Position numbers and translations under genes: made by a program. DNA of 32,299 nt. It comes from an uncultured Rubrobacteraceae bacterium. GTDB taxonomy: Bacteria; Actinomycetota; Rubrobacteria; Rubrobacterales; Rubrobacteraceae. The DNA lies in NCBI GenBank assembly GCA_902806105.1, contig CADCVI010000116.1, forward strand, positions 1-32,299, written 5' to 3'. The notes under the pieces are model-generated. The model did no database searches and was not told the DNA's origin. It worked only from the letters and a program-made list of their open reading frames with translations. Positions 22,009 to 30,370 of this stretch are shown here, piece after piece; positions within the stretch are counted from its first letter, which is position 1, and every line of letters begins with the position of its first letter.

Positions 22009-22824
22009 TTACTCGTAGAACTCGGGGGCTTTCTTCAGGGCGGCGAACTTCTCGGCGTCGTGGCCGTAGCCCATCACGGCGTCGTGTTTGTGGGAGAGCT
22101 GTTTGATCTTGTACATCGAGTCGAAGTAGGCGACGGTGTCGTAGACGATGCCGGAGAGCGCCCAATCTTTTATGTTCCGCTCCAGGTAGACGGCGTCTGA
22201 GGTGAAGATGAACGTGCCCGAGTGCTCGGTGTGGGCGACCATGCCTATGAGGCCGGGGGTGTGTCCGGGCCAGTGGTGCAGGTGCAGGTCGGGGGCGAGC
22301 TCGAGGTGCGGGCCGACCATCAGGTCGTAGTTCAGGTTGGGCAGGTCGAACTCGCCCTTGGCGCAGGCGCCGGCGAAGTCCGCGGGGCCTGTGTGCGTGA
22401 TCTTGAGGGAGTGGGCGAGCTCCTTGTCGTGGACTATGATGCCGCGCTGGCCCGCCTTCGTGCCCCGGAAGAAGTCCAGGCAGCCGCAGTGGTCGACGTG
22501 GAGGTGCGAGATCACCACTATGTCTATGTCGCTCATCTTGAGGTTGAGCGCCTCGAGCTGCTGGGGCAGGTACTGCTGCTCCGTGGCGCGGTACGGGAAG
22601 ACGCCCCTGAGGGCCTCGGGCCAGCGGCTATCCCACTCGGGATGGCAGGTGCCGTCGAAGAGGACGTAGCCGAGCTGTGGATGCTCGACGAGGACGGTGT
22701 ATGTCGGGACGGTGACCCACTCGTTTGTCGGGTTCTTGTCGTCGACGGTGGCCGGGTGCGGGTTCAGGACGAGCCACGCCAGGTCCAATTCGAGCGCTCC
22801 GTTGTCCAACACGTATAGTTTCAT
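22009..22824 (-). CDS. Metallo-beta-lactamase-fold hydrolase, N-acyl-homoserine-lactonase-like
   Basis: A 271-aa protein. The dinuclear metal motif SHLHVDH (106-112), His188 in WPGHTPG and Asp210 in FTSDAVY with a following Tyr are arranged as in AiiA-type lactonases, including the N-terminal strand with VPTYTVLVEHP. Such enzymes open the lactone ring of acyl-homoserine lactones; the same fold also serves other lactonases and esterases, so a granule or oligomer ester substrate is conceivable here. There is no signal peptide, so it acts in the cytoplasm. The ATG at 22824 follows AAAGGAG at about 10 nt. It is transcribed alone. Confidence 0.82.
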   Translation of the reverse strand: MKLYVLDNGALELDLAWLVLNPHPATVDDKNPTNEWVTVPTYTVLVEHPQLGYVLFDGTCHPEWDSRWPEALRGVFPYRATEQQYLPQQLEALNLKMSDIDIVVISHLHVDHCGCLDFFRGTKAGQRGIIVHDKELAHSLKITHTGPADFAGACAKGEFDLPNLNYDLMVGPHLELAPDLHLHHWPGHTPGLIGMVAHTEHSGTFIFTSDAVYLERNIKDWALSGIVYDTVAYFDSMYKIKQLSHKHDAVMGYGHDAEKFAALKKAPEFYE

Positions 22825-22868
22825 CTACAAGGAACTCCTTTCCATGGTTTCCCCACAACGCGGCGAAT

Positions 22869-22896
22869 TCTATAGCCGGTGACGAACCCGCGGCAA
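22869..22896 (-). promoter_or_regulatory. Promoter of the lactonase-like gene
   Basis: On the minus strand TTGCCG (22891-22896), 16 bp, TATAGA (22869-22874) gives a leader of about 40 nt. Confidence 0.5.
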
Positions 22897-23061
22897 ACCT
22901 TCCTCCCACCCGGGAATGAAGCTCCGTTCGGAGGCCCTGGGGGTCGCACGCTTGCGGAATGCGGCATCGTCCATCGAGCATGGGCCGAGGGGACTCCAAC
23001 CGCCGGGGCCCGGATAGGTTAACCTTGCGCGATCTTCGAACTTGCACCAGGAGGACCTGCT

Positions 23062-23448
23062 TTGCCCTTTGAGATCAAACCGACAGACCCGGCGGAGACC
23101 GGTGAGGCCCCGCGAGCGAGCGTGCTATCGGACGACGACTGGGGCAGGGTGCTTGCCCTTGCCCGCCGCCACGGCTTCGACGAGCGGGGGGAGTACGAGG
23201 ACCTCCTGAAACCCGCGCCGGGCGAGAGCGGAGACCTCGCCATCGCCGCCTCCCAGGAGCTCGCCGTCGCCCTGAGCGAGGCCCTGAGAGAAGAGTCCAT
23301 CGCCCCCGGGGCGCGCGGTGAGGGAGAACCCGGCATCCGCGTCGGCCCTCCCGACGAACCCGGCATGCAGGTGGACTGGGCGAAGGCCCGAAACGTGGGC
23401 GAGATCTCCGAATCCGGCCCGATGACGGTGACGCGGCTGCCCGGCTGA
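23062..23448 (+). CDS. Small hypothetical protein
   Basis: A 128-aa acidic protein. It starts at TTG 23062, with AGGAGG 7 nt upstream, the best ribosome site in this stretch. Residues 23-75 (LSDDDWGRVLALARRHGFDE and after) look helical; the C-terminal third is Gly/Pro-rich and probably disordered. No signal peptide, membrane segment or known motif is seen and I do not recognise a family. It sits alone between the lactonase-like and methyltransferase-like genes. Confidence 0.6.
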   Translation: MPFEIKPTDPAETGEAPRASVLSDDDWGRVLALARRHGFDERGEYEDLLKPAPGESGDLAIAASQELAVALSEALREESIAPGARGEGEPGIRVGPPDEPGMQVDWAKARNVGEISESGPMTVTRLPG

Positions 23449-23473
23449 CCGATCCCGGGGTTCGTGAACCGGA

Positions 23474-23502
23474 TTGAATCTGATACGCATACCATGTACA
23501 TT
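23474..23502 (+). promoter_or_regulatory. Promoter of the methyltransferase-like gene
   Basis: TTGAAT (23474-23479), 17 bp, TACATT (23497-23502). The predicted leader of about 138 nt is long and contains a small stem (CCGCGC/GCGCGG near 23540-23553) and the inverted pair GCATACC/GGTATGC, so leader-based control is possible. Confidence 0.5.
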
Positions 23503-23646
23503 TCTTGCCTGTGGGTAACGTGGTGGAAGTCTAGAAGCTCCGCGCAGGCGCGGAACGCAGGGACGGGTGACGTTTTCGGGCGTACGAGACGCATCCTGTT
23601 GTCCTGGTATGCGTGCAAGGCTCGCCTGTGCCGGGAGGGGGGATCG

Positions 23647-24549
23647 ATGGGTATGCAAGACCGCGATAATCTGCACCAGAAACCCGGCAAGGCGAACTTC
23701 GACCAGATCTACGACCTGGAAGACCCCAGGGGCTACTTCAACACCCTCGGGGAGTTCGACTACTGCACGCCCCGGCACGGCCAGCGCGTCTTTCGCACGC
23801 TCACCCGTGCCCTGCGCGAGGAGAAGAAACGGGAGGGGGCCGAAGCTCGCGGGCTCGGCGTGGTGGACGTCTGCTGCTCCTACGGTATAAACGCCGCCCT
23901 GCTCAAGCACGACCTTACCCTCGACGACCTCTACGCCCGCTACGGCTCCGCCGAGGTCGCTGGCCTCTCCGGCGAGGAGCTGGTCGAGGCCGACGCCGCG
24001 TTCTACCGGGAACATCTGACGGGGGAGGCGCCCGAAACCGTTGGCGTAGACATCTCCCGGAATGCCGTCTCCTACGGCGTGCGTTCCGGGCTCCTCGACG
24101 CGGGTTTCGCCGAGAACCTGGAGGAGGACGAGCCGACCGAGGAACTTGGCCAGGCCGTCGCGGGCGCGGGCCTCGTGACCGTGACGGGCGGCGTGGGGTA
24201 TGTCTCCGAGCGTACCTTCGACAAGCTGCTCGACCGGGCGACGGTCGGGGCAGAGGGGAGTGCGCCGTGGGTCGCCGCCTTCGCGCTGCGCTGGGTCTCC
24301 TACGAGAAGATCTCCGAGGTGCTCTCGGGGTACGGCCTCGTCACCGAGAAGCTATCCGGGCACACGTTCACCCAGCGGCGCTTCGCCGACGACGCAGAGC
24401 GCGATTACGTCCTCGGCGAGCTCACCGGCATGGGTGTCGACCCGGCCGGCAAGGAGGATGAAGGCTGGTACCACGCCGACTTCTACCTCTCCCGCCCCGC
24501 CAAGGAGGCCGAGAAGCCCGTCGAGGAGCTTTTGGCCCCGGCCCTGTAG
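23647..24549 (+). CDS. Probable class I SAM-dependent methyltransferase
   Basis: A 300-aa protein. VVDVCCSYGINAALL (72-86) reads as a SAM-binding motif I, although the usual Gly-x-Gly is replaced by CCSYG. ETVGVDISRNAVSYG later fits motif II with its acidic residue. The N-terminus (NFDQIYDLEDPRGYFNTLGEFDY) and the C-terminus (EGWYHADFYLSRP) are distinct and probably define a particular family that I cannot name. The substrate is unknown. The ATG at 23647 follows GGGAGGGGGG at 4 nt; an open frame from 23464 is the alternative but overlaps the promoter. It converges with the asparagine synthetase gene across 17 bp. Confidence 0.7.
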   Translation: MGMQDRDNLHQKPGKANFDQIYDLEDPRGYFNTLGEFDYCTPRHGQRVFRTLTRALREEKKREGAEARGLGVVDVCCSYGINAALLKHDLTLDDLYARYGSAEVAGLSGEELVEADAAFYREHLTGEAPETVGVDISRNAVSYGVRSGLLDAGFAENLEEDEPTEELGQAVAGAGLVTVTGGVGYVSERTFDKLLDRATVGAEGSAPWVAAFALRWVSYEKISEVLSGYGLVTEKLSGHTFTQRRFADDAERDYVLGELTGMGVDPAGKEDEGWYHADFYLSRPAKEAEKPVEELLAPAL

Positions 24550-24566
24550 GATCGAGCAGCGAGCCC

Positions 24567-26099
24567 CTACGCCGTCGCGAAGCGCCCCAGCACAGCTCCG
24601 GGTCGGACGGGGCCCAGGTAGTCGTGGAAGATGCGGTAGTAGGCGACCTCCTCGCGGGTGCGTAGGGCGGGCTTTATGGCGTCTTTCTCGCCCTCGAACT
24701 CCTCCTCGGTGACGGTCCCTTCCATCTGCTCCTTCAGGACCGACGAGGCGCCGGAGCCGTCGCCGAACTGCTCCTTCTTGCGCCACAGGAAGTCTTCGGG
24801 GAGCCAGCCGTCGAAGGCCTGGCGCAGGAGGCGCTTCTCGGGCTGCCCGGGGCCCGAAAGCTTCCAGCCGGCGGGGAGGGAGAGCCCGAGCTCGATCATG
24901 TCGAGCTCCAGGAACGGGACGCGGGCTTCGAGGCCGTGGGCCATCGTGACGCGGTCGCAGCGCTGGAGGTTCAGGTTGTGGAGGCCTTCTATGGTGCGGA
25001 CGAGCTCGTCGTGGAGCTCGCCCTCTGTCGCGAACTCCGTCAGGTACTCGTAGCCCGCGAAGATCTCGTCGGCACCCTCCCCCGTCAGAACTACCTTGAC
25101 GTGCTCGGCGGTGAACCGCGCGAGCAGGTAGTTCGGCACCGCGCTCCTGACGAGCGAGGGATCGAAGGACTCGATGCAGCGCACGACCTTCGGGAGGACC
25201 TCCAGGGCTTCCTCGGCCGTGTAGATGCTCTCGTGGTGCTCCGTGCCGAGGTGTTCCGCCACCGCGCGCGCCGCCAACAGGTCCGAGGATCCCTCCAGGC
25301 CGACGGCGAAGGTCTTGAGCTTCTCTCCGCGACCCTCGTACCAGCGGGCGGCGATAGCGGCGACGAGGCTCGAATCCAGGCCGCCGGAGAGGAAGACGCC
25401 CACCGGCACGTCGCCCATCATCTGCCGCTCGACGGTCTTTACGAGCCGCTCTCTAACGAGCGCCAGCATCTCGTCCGGTATGGGGGCGCCTGGCTCGGAG
25501 GGGCCATCGAAGCGGTTCAGGGCCTCGTCCTTGCCGGGCACGGCGGAGCGGAAGCGCTCGAGGCCGCCCTCCGGCGTCCAGTAGCATCCGGGGGGGAAGG
25601 CCTCGACGTCGCCGAGCCAGTCCTCGTCGAAGGCCCCGAGCTCCGAGGCGAAGACCGTCCGGCCGTCCCGGCTGGCCCAGTAGAGCGGCTTGATGCCCAC
25701 CGGGTCCCGGGCGGCGACGAAGGAGCCGTCCTTCCCGGCGAGGACGAAGGCGTACATCCCGAGTAGCTCCTTCAGGGCGTCCGGGCCGCGCTCGGCGACG
25801 AGGTGCAGGGCTACTTCATTGTCCGAGCTCGTCGAGAAGCTCACGCCGGAGAGGGTGTGCCTGATCTCCTCGTGGTTGTAGACCTCGCCGTTGCCCACGA
25901 GGGAGAGAGCGCCCCGTCCCGTCCTCAACGGCTGCTTGCCGCCAGAGACGTCCACTATGGAGAGGCGCCTGTGGCCGAGCCAGGACTCGCCGATGCGCGT
26001 CTTGCCCTCGTCGTCCGGGCCGCGGTGGGTGAGCCGGGAGAGCATGCGCTCCGCCTCCTCGGGGTCGAGCCTGCCGTGCTGGGCCACGATGCCGCACAT
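24567..26099 (-). CDS. asnB: Asparagine synthetase, glutamine-hydrolysing
   Basis: A 510-aa AsnB. The glutaminase domain starts with the nucleophile Cys2 (MCGIVAQHG), with RLTHRGPDDEG, RRLSIVD and NGEVYNHEEIR following; the synthetase domain has the PP-loop SGGLDSS (238-244) and TGEGADEIFAGYEY. It makes asparagine from aspartate, ATP and glutamine. Length is close to the E. coli-type enzyme (about 550) and shorter than the sporulation-type paralogues (about 610-640). Cys2 must be exposed after Met removal, which fixes the start at 26099; GAGG lies about 10 nt upstream. Confidence 0.93.
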   Translation of the reverse strand: MCGIVAQHGRLDPEEAERMLSRLTHRGPDDEGKTRIGESWLGHRRLSIVDVSGGKQPLRTGRGALSLVGNGEVYNHEEIRHTLSGVSFSTSSDNEVALHLVAERGPDALKELLGMYAFVLAGKDGSFVAARDPVGIKPLYWASRDGRTVFASELGAFDEDWLGDVEAFPPGCYWTPEGGLERFRSAVPGKDEALNRFDGPSEPGAPIPDEMLALVRERLVKTVERQMMGDVPVGVFLSGGLDSSLVAAIAARWYEGRGEKLKTFAVGLEGSSDLLAARAVAEHLGTEHHESIYTAEEALEVLPKVVRCIESFDPSLVRSAVPNYLLARFTAEHVKVVLTGEGADEIFAGYEYLTEFATEGELHDELVRTIEGLHNLNLQRCDRVTMAHGLEARVPFLELDMIELGLSLPAGWKLSGPGQPEKRLLRQAFDGWLPEDFLWRKKEQFGDGSGASSVLKEQMEGTVTEEEFEGEKDAIKPALRTREEVAYYRIFHDYLGPVRPGAVLGRFATA

Positions 26100-26130
26100 C
26101 GGATACCGTCCTCAATCTCGCCTCTCGGTC

Positions 26131-26167
26131 TGACGCAACATCTTCGACCCTCGGGAGGGGTGCGTCA
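26131..26167. promoter_or_regulatory. Inverted repeat upstream of asnB
   Basis: TGACGCA (26131-26137) and TGCGTCA (26161-26167) flank 23 nt that contain a further CCCTC/GAGGG symmetry. On the minus strand the outer arm overlaps a TTGACG that could be the asnB -35. It could be an operator or a hairpin in the asnB leader. Confidence 0.35.
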
Positions 26168-26312
26168 ATGCGACGTTGGTACAAAGCCGGGCACCCCGGA
26201 GCCCCGCATCCTCCTCCCGAGGGCCGTTGCACAGAAGGCTTGTCGTCGACTAATCTTCCCCGGGTCGAAAGTGAGCATCCGCGTAACAGCGGTCGGATCG
26301 GAGAGGGGCGCG

Positions 26313-27161
26313 ATGGGGGAGAGGGGCTACGGTACTCTGGTTTCGGTCGTTGAGGAGACGCCGGTTTTCTTTGTCGCGGCCCTGAACCTGGGGCCTGTCG
26401 CGGGGGATCTGCGCGGCAACCTTCGGATGGCGGAACAGGAGATACGCGCCGCGAAGAGCGCCCATCCGGGCCTCCGATGGATCGTATTGCCAGAGCTCTT
26501 CACGTCCGCCTACGCCGACCTCCCCTCCGTTCACCATCACGCCGAGGACGCGAAGGCGGGGGCCTCGGCCCTCTTCTTCGCCGGGCTCGCGCGGGAGCTG
26601 GACCTTTACGTGGCCTATGGCTTCCCCGAGAGAAGGCTCGACGGCACCGCCGACAGCGTCAACCTCGTGGGGCCCGAGGGCGTCCTCGCCACCTACGCGA
26701 AGAAGCACCTCGTCCGGGAGACCGGGGAGCACCACGTCTTCGTCGCCGGTGACGGCCCGGTAATCGTGGAGGCGGGCGGCCTGAGCGTCGCGCTTGCGAT
26801 CTGCTGGGACCTCGGCTTCCCCGAGTTCGTCCGGGAGGCGGCGGCCCGGGGCGCCGAACTCGTCCTGGCCCCGGCCGGCTGGCGCGAGCCGTTCGGCCCC
26901 CAGTACGACCTCGCCTGCGCCGCCCGCGCCCTCGACAACGGTATCTACGTCGCGAGCGCCAACCAGCTCGGCGACTATCCCGGAGCCGCTTTCGGCTCCC
27001 CCGGCGGCGTGTACGGCCCCGACGGGCTGCGCATCTCGGAGCCCGTCGGCGTCAGGAGCGTCGCCGTCGTGGAGCCTGCTCTCCCGGTGAGGTGGCGCAA
27101 CGCCTTCGGGGATACCCTGCCAGAAGAGAGGCGTGGCTCTCTGTTGGAGACCGTCGCATAG
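26313..27161 (+). CDS. Nitrilase-superfamily carbon-nitrogen hydrolase
   Basis: A 282-aa amidohydrolase of the nitrilase fold. The Glu-Lys-Cys triad is visible: Glu61 in LPELF, Lys130 in YAKKHL and Cys164 in AICWDLGFPE. The family hydrolyses or condenses C-N bonds (nitriles, omega-amides, carbamoyl compounds). The short length and CWDLGFPE motif fit the amidase or omega-amidase side more than true nitrilases. The substrate is not readable. The ATG at 26313 follows GGAGAGGGG. It diverges from asnB, so omega-amide metabolism would be a natural link, but that is inference. Confidence 0.87.
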   Translation: MGERGYGTLVSVVEETPVFFVAALNLGPVAGDLRGNLRMAEQEIRAAKSAHPGLRWIVLPELFTSAYADLPSVHHHAEDAKAGASALFFAGLARELDLYVAYGFPERRLDGTADSVNLVGPEGVLATYAKKHLVRETGEHHVFVAGDGPVIVEAGGLSVALAICWDLGFPEFVREAAARGAELVLAPAGWREPFGPQYDLACAARALDNGIYVASANQLGDYPGAAFGSPGGVYGPDGLRISEPVGVRSVAVVEPALPVRWRNAFGDTLPEERRGSLLETVA

Positions 27162-27482
27162 GGCCAGTCTGACGGACCGACACCGTAGCCTGACGCGATC
27201 CTGCTGCGGGAGGCGAGAAGAACGGGGCCGGTCGCGGCAGGATCATACGAGGCCCCGGGGAAGACGCACGCTGCCGCCGACGAGGCAGACGGTATGGTGG
27301 TGCGTGTAGAGGGCTCGCCAGCTTTCCCGGAGGATGCTCTGCTCCCGGGGTGCATCGCCGTCGTCGTGGTCGGCTTGCGTTCGAAGGCTTGCGAGGCTTT
27401 GAGCGATGCACGGCCGCGGCCGAAGGGCTCGAGCACAGCCCTCTTACATTCGGTCGGGCGCGGCCGGTAATATACTTGCGGG
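27162..27482. other. Intergenic stretch with an inverted repeat
   Basis: There is no coding frame with support here. A 12-bp inverted repeat with one G-U (27197-27208 with 27233-27244) and a 24-nt loop lies 36 bp after the nitrilase-family stop and may end its transcript. The rest shows nothing I can name. Confidence 0.45.
27471..27476 (+). promoter_or_regulatory. -10 element of a probable leaderless transcript
   Basis: TATACT ends 6 nt before the ATG at 27483, so the predicted +1 is the A of the start codon. There is no clear ribosome site before the ATG, which supports a leaderless mRNA. The -35 is poor. Confidence 0.45.
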
Positions 27483-30368
27483 ATGCTAAAGAGAGAGATC
27501 AGGGACGCCGGGGACTCCCGCGTCGACGGGCTGCGCAGGACGTTGGAGGGCAAGCTTGATGGCTTCCTGAGGACCGACCCGGTCTCGCGGGCGCTGTGGT
27601 CCACGGATGCCTCTATTTACAAGCGAGCCCCCGTAGCGGTCGCCGTGGCGAGGAGCGAGGGGGACGTGAAGGCGGTCGTCGACGCGGCGCGCGGCGCCGG
27701 TCTGAGCATCACGCCGCGCGGGACGGGGACCAGCCTCGCCGGTCAGGCGACCGCGCCGGGGATCATGCTGGACGTCTCCGAGATGCAGGACATCGTGGAG
27801 ATCGACCTGAACGGGCGCCGGTGCTCCGTCGAGCCGGGCGTGATCCAGGGCGAGCTCAACGCCCGCGTCGAGCCACACGGCCTCGTCTTCGGGGCGGACA
27901 CGTCGACCTCCGACGTCGCGACCCTGGGCGGCATGGTCGGGAACAACTCGGCTGGGATGCGCTCCCTCGTCTTCGGCACGACGGCGGACCAGATCCTCTC
28001 CCTGCGCTGCGTCCTCGCGAGCGGCGAGACCGTGGACCTTCGCCCGATGCCGAGGGCCGAGGCCGAGAGGCGTGCCCGTGGCGGGGACGCTACCGCCCGC
28101 CTCCTGCGCAACGCTCTGGAGGTAGGGGAGAGGTACGGCGACGAGATCAGGCGCCGCTACCCGAAGCTGATCCGGCGGGTCTCCGGCTACGGCCTGGATG
28201 CCCTCCTCGACCCCGACACCGTCGACCTGACCCGCCTGGTCTGCGGCTCCGAGGGCACCCTGGCCGTGATGACCCGCGCGGACTTCCGGCTCCAATCGCT
28301 CCCCCCGGCGCGCGCCCTCGCCTCCTTCCAGTTTGATTCCCTGGCGGCTTCCGCGCGGGCGACTGTCGAGTTCTTGAAGATGGACCCCTCGGCCGTCGAG
28401 CTTCTGGACGACGTGGCGATCGGGCGCGCCCGCGGCTCGAACGCCTACATGGGCTCGACGCGCTTCGTGCAGGGCGACCCGAAGGCGCTCCTGCTCGTGG
28501 AGTGGAGCGGGACGCAGGAGGAGATCGACGAGAGGTTCGCGAGCCTCGACGAGATCGCCCGCGAGGTCGGGGCTTCCGTCGCGGTCCCGCTCCGCTCGAA
28601 GGAGGCGCAGGCCCAGACCGTCAAGCTCAGAAAGTCAACGCTGCCCCTGCTGCTCGGGACGGCCGAGAAGGAGAAGCCGGTCGCGTTCGTCGAGGACGCG
28701 GCGGTGCCGCCGGATCGCCTGGAGGAGTTCGTCCTCCGGTTCGAGGAGATCGTGGAGAAGAACGGGACGTGGGCCTGCTTCTACGGCCACGCGAGCGTGG
28801 GAACCCTCCACGTACGCCCCGCCCTGGACACGGGCGACCCGGAGGGCGTGGCGCGCATGCGTAGGATCGCCGAGGAGGTCGCGGACCTCGTGGCGGAGTG
28901 CGGAGGCTCGGTCTCCGGCGAGCACGGCGACGGCCTCAGCCGCTCCGAGTTTCTTTCCAGGATGTACGGGCCGGAGATCGTTCGAGCGTTCGGCGAGGTC
29001 AAGGCCGCGTGGGATCCGGAGGGCATGCTGAACCCCGGCGTGATCGTGGACCCGCCGAGGATGGACGAGCAACTCCGCATCGCCCCCGGCCGCAAGCGCC
29101 TCCCGCTCGCCACGAACTTCGACTTCTCCGACCAGGGTGGCTTCGCCCCGGCGGTCGAGCTCTGCAACGGCTCGGGCTTCTGCCGCAAGAAGAACTCCGG
29201 GACGATGTGCCCTTCGTACATGGCCACGATGGACGAGAAGGACACGACGCGGGCCAGGGCGAACGCCCTGAGATCCGTCCTCGACGGGACGCTCCCGCCG
29301 GAGGAGATGACCGGAGAGGGCATGAAGGAAGTCTTCGACCTGTGCGTCGCGTGCAAGGCCTGCAAGAGCGAGTGCCCCTCGCAGGTTGACGTCGCCAGCA
29401 TGAAGACCGAGGTCCTCAATCAGATGGGCCAGAAGCACGGCTTCAGCCTCCGCCAGAAGGCCGCCGGCCACATCAGGTCCCAGCTCGCCATCGCGGCCCG
29501 CTTCCCCCGCCTGTACAACGCCATCGCCGGCACGAGCCTCGCCCGCCACGCGGCCGGGCTCGCGGGCATCGACCCGCGCCGCTCCCTCCCGAAGGTGACG
29601 ACGCGGACGTTCTCCACGCGCTTTCCCGACCTTCCGCAGGGGGACGGGCCGGTCGAGGTCGCGCTCTTCAACGACACCTGGAACGAGTACCAGCGGCCCG
29701 GGATCGGGGAAGGTGCCGTCCGCGTGTTCGCCGCCGCGGGCGCGAGGGTCCACCTCCCGGACGTCGTCTGCTGCGGCCGTCCGATGCTCTCCGAGGGGCT
29801 CGTGGACGAGGCGCGCGAGAACGCGAAGAAGAACCTCGACATCCTCACGCCGCTGATAGAGCGCGGGATCCCGCTCGTCGGCCTGGAGCCGAGCTGCATC
29901 CTCACCATGCGCGACGACTACAGGAAGCTCCTCCCCGGCGACGAGCGGGTGGAGGGGCTCGCGAAGGCCACGCGCCTGTTCGAGGAGGCGGTTCTGGAGC
30001 TCGACGCGGAGGTTCCGCTGGAGGGCGGCGGTCCCGTCCTGCTCCACGGTCACTGCCACCAGAAGGCGATGGTGGGGACGAAGCCGACGGAGGACGCGCT
30101 CGGGCTCGCCCCCGGTACGGAGGTAGAGGTCGTGGACTCGGGCTGCTGCGGCATGGCGGGCCTGTTCGGCTACGAGAAGGGGCACTACGAGGTCTCCATA
30201 AAGATGGGGGAGAGGCGGCTCTTCCCGGCGGTCAGGGAGGCCGCCGGGCAGGTGCTCGTCGCCCCGGGGACGTCATGCCGGGAGCAGATCCTGGGCGGCA
30301 CCGGCGGCCACGCCATCCACCCCGCCGAGTACCTGGCAAACTGCCTCCGGACGGACGGAAGGGGCTAG
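27483..30368 (+). CDS. FAD/Fe-S D-2-hydroxyacid dehydrogenase (YdiJ-like three-part fusion)
   Basis: A 961-aa protein. An FAD-binding PCMH domain spans about 45-275 (PRGTGTSLAGQ, VEPGVIQGELN, GGMVGNNSAGMRS, GSEGTLAVMT), then an FAD-oxidase C-terminal domain ends near GEHGDGLSRSEF. A ferredoxin-type module follows, with cysteines 561, 567, 576 and then 621, 624, 627, 631. Two cysteine-rich CCG domains close it (CCG at 763-765 and 888-890). This order is that of the large D-lactate/D-2-hydroxyglutarate dehydrogenases such as E. coli YdiJ. It would oxidise a D-2-hydroxyacid and pass electrons to a quinone or flavoprotein. It could remove the D-2-hydroxyglutarate made by the transhydrogenase-like enzyme (inference). 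It is followed after 2 bp by nudC. Confidence 0.9.
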   Translation: MLKREIRDAGDSRVDGLRRTLEGKLDGFLRTDPVSRALWSTDASIYKRAPVAVAVARSEGDVKAVVDAARGAGLSITPRGTGTSLAGQATAPGIMLDVSEMQDIVEIDLNGRRCSVEPGVIQGELNARVEPHGLVFGADTSTSDVATLGGMVGNNSAGMRSLVFGTTADQILSLRCVLASGETVDLRPMPRAEAERRARGGDATARLLRNALEVGERYGDEIRRRYPKLIRRVSGYGLDALLDPDTVDLTRLVCGSEGTLAVMTRADFRLQSLPPARALASFQFDSLAASARATVEFLKMDPSAVELLDDVAIGRARGSNAYMGSTRFVQGDPKALLLVEWSGTQEEIDERFASLDEIAREVGASVAVPLRSKEAQAQTVKLRKSTLPLLLGTAEKEKPVAFVEDAAVPPDRLEEFVLRFEEIVEKNGTWACFYGHASVGTLHVRPALDTGDPEGVARMRRIAEEVADLVAECGGSVSGEHGDGLSRSEFLSRMYGPEIVRAFGEVKAAWDPEGMLNPGVIVDPPRMDEQLRIAPGRKRLPLATNFDFSDQGGFAPAVELCNGSGFCRKKNSGTMCPSYMATMDEKDTTRARANALRSVLDGTLPPEEMTGEGMKEVFDLCVACKACKSECPSQVDVASMKTEVLNQMGQKHGFSLRQKAAGHIRSQLAIAARFPRLYNAIAGTSLARHAAGLAGIDPRRSLPKVTTRTFSTRFPDLPQGDGPVEVALFNDTWNEYQRPGIGEGAVRVFAAAGARVHLPDVVCCGRPMLSEGLVDEARENAKKNLDILTPLIERGIPLVGLEPSCILTMRDDYRKLLPGDERVEGLAKATRLFEEAVLELDAEVPLEGGGPVLLHGHCHQKAMVGTKPTEDALGLAPGTEVEVVDSGCCGMAGLFGYEKGHYEVSIKMGERRLFPAVREAAGQVLVAPGTSCREQILGGTGGHAIHPAEYLANCLRTDGRG

Positions 30369-30370
30369 GG

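Noticed and set aside
28635..30185. A 516-codon minus-strand frame inside the FAD/Fe-S dehydrogenase gene
   Set aside because: Antisense shadow of a gene with well-ordered cofactor motifs; the translated sequence is Arg/Leu/Ala-rich without domains.
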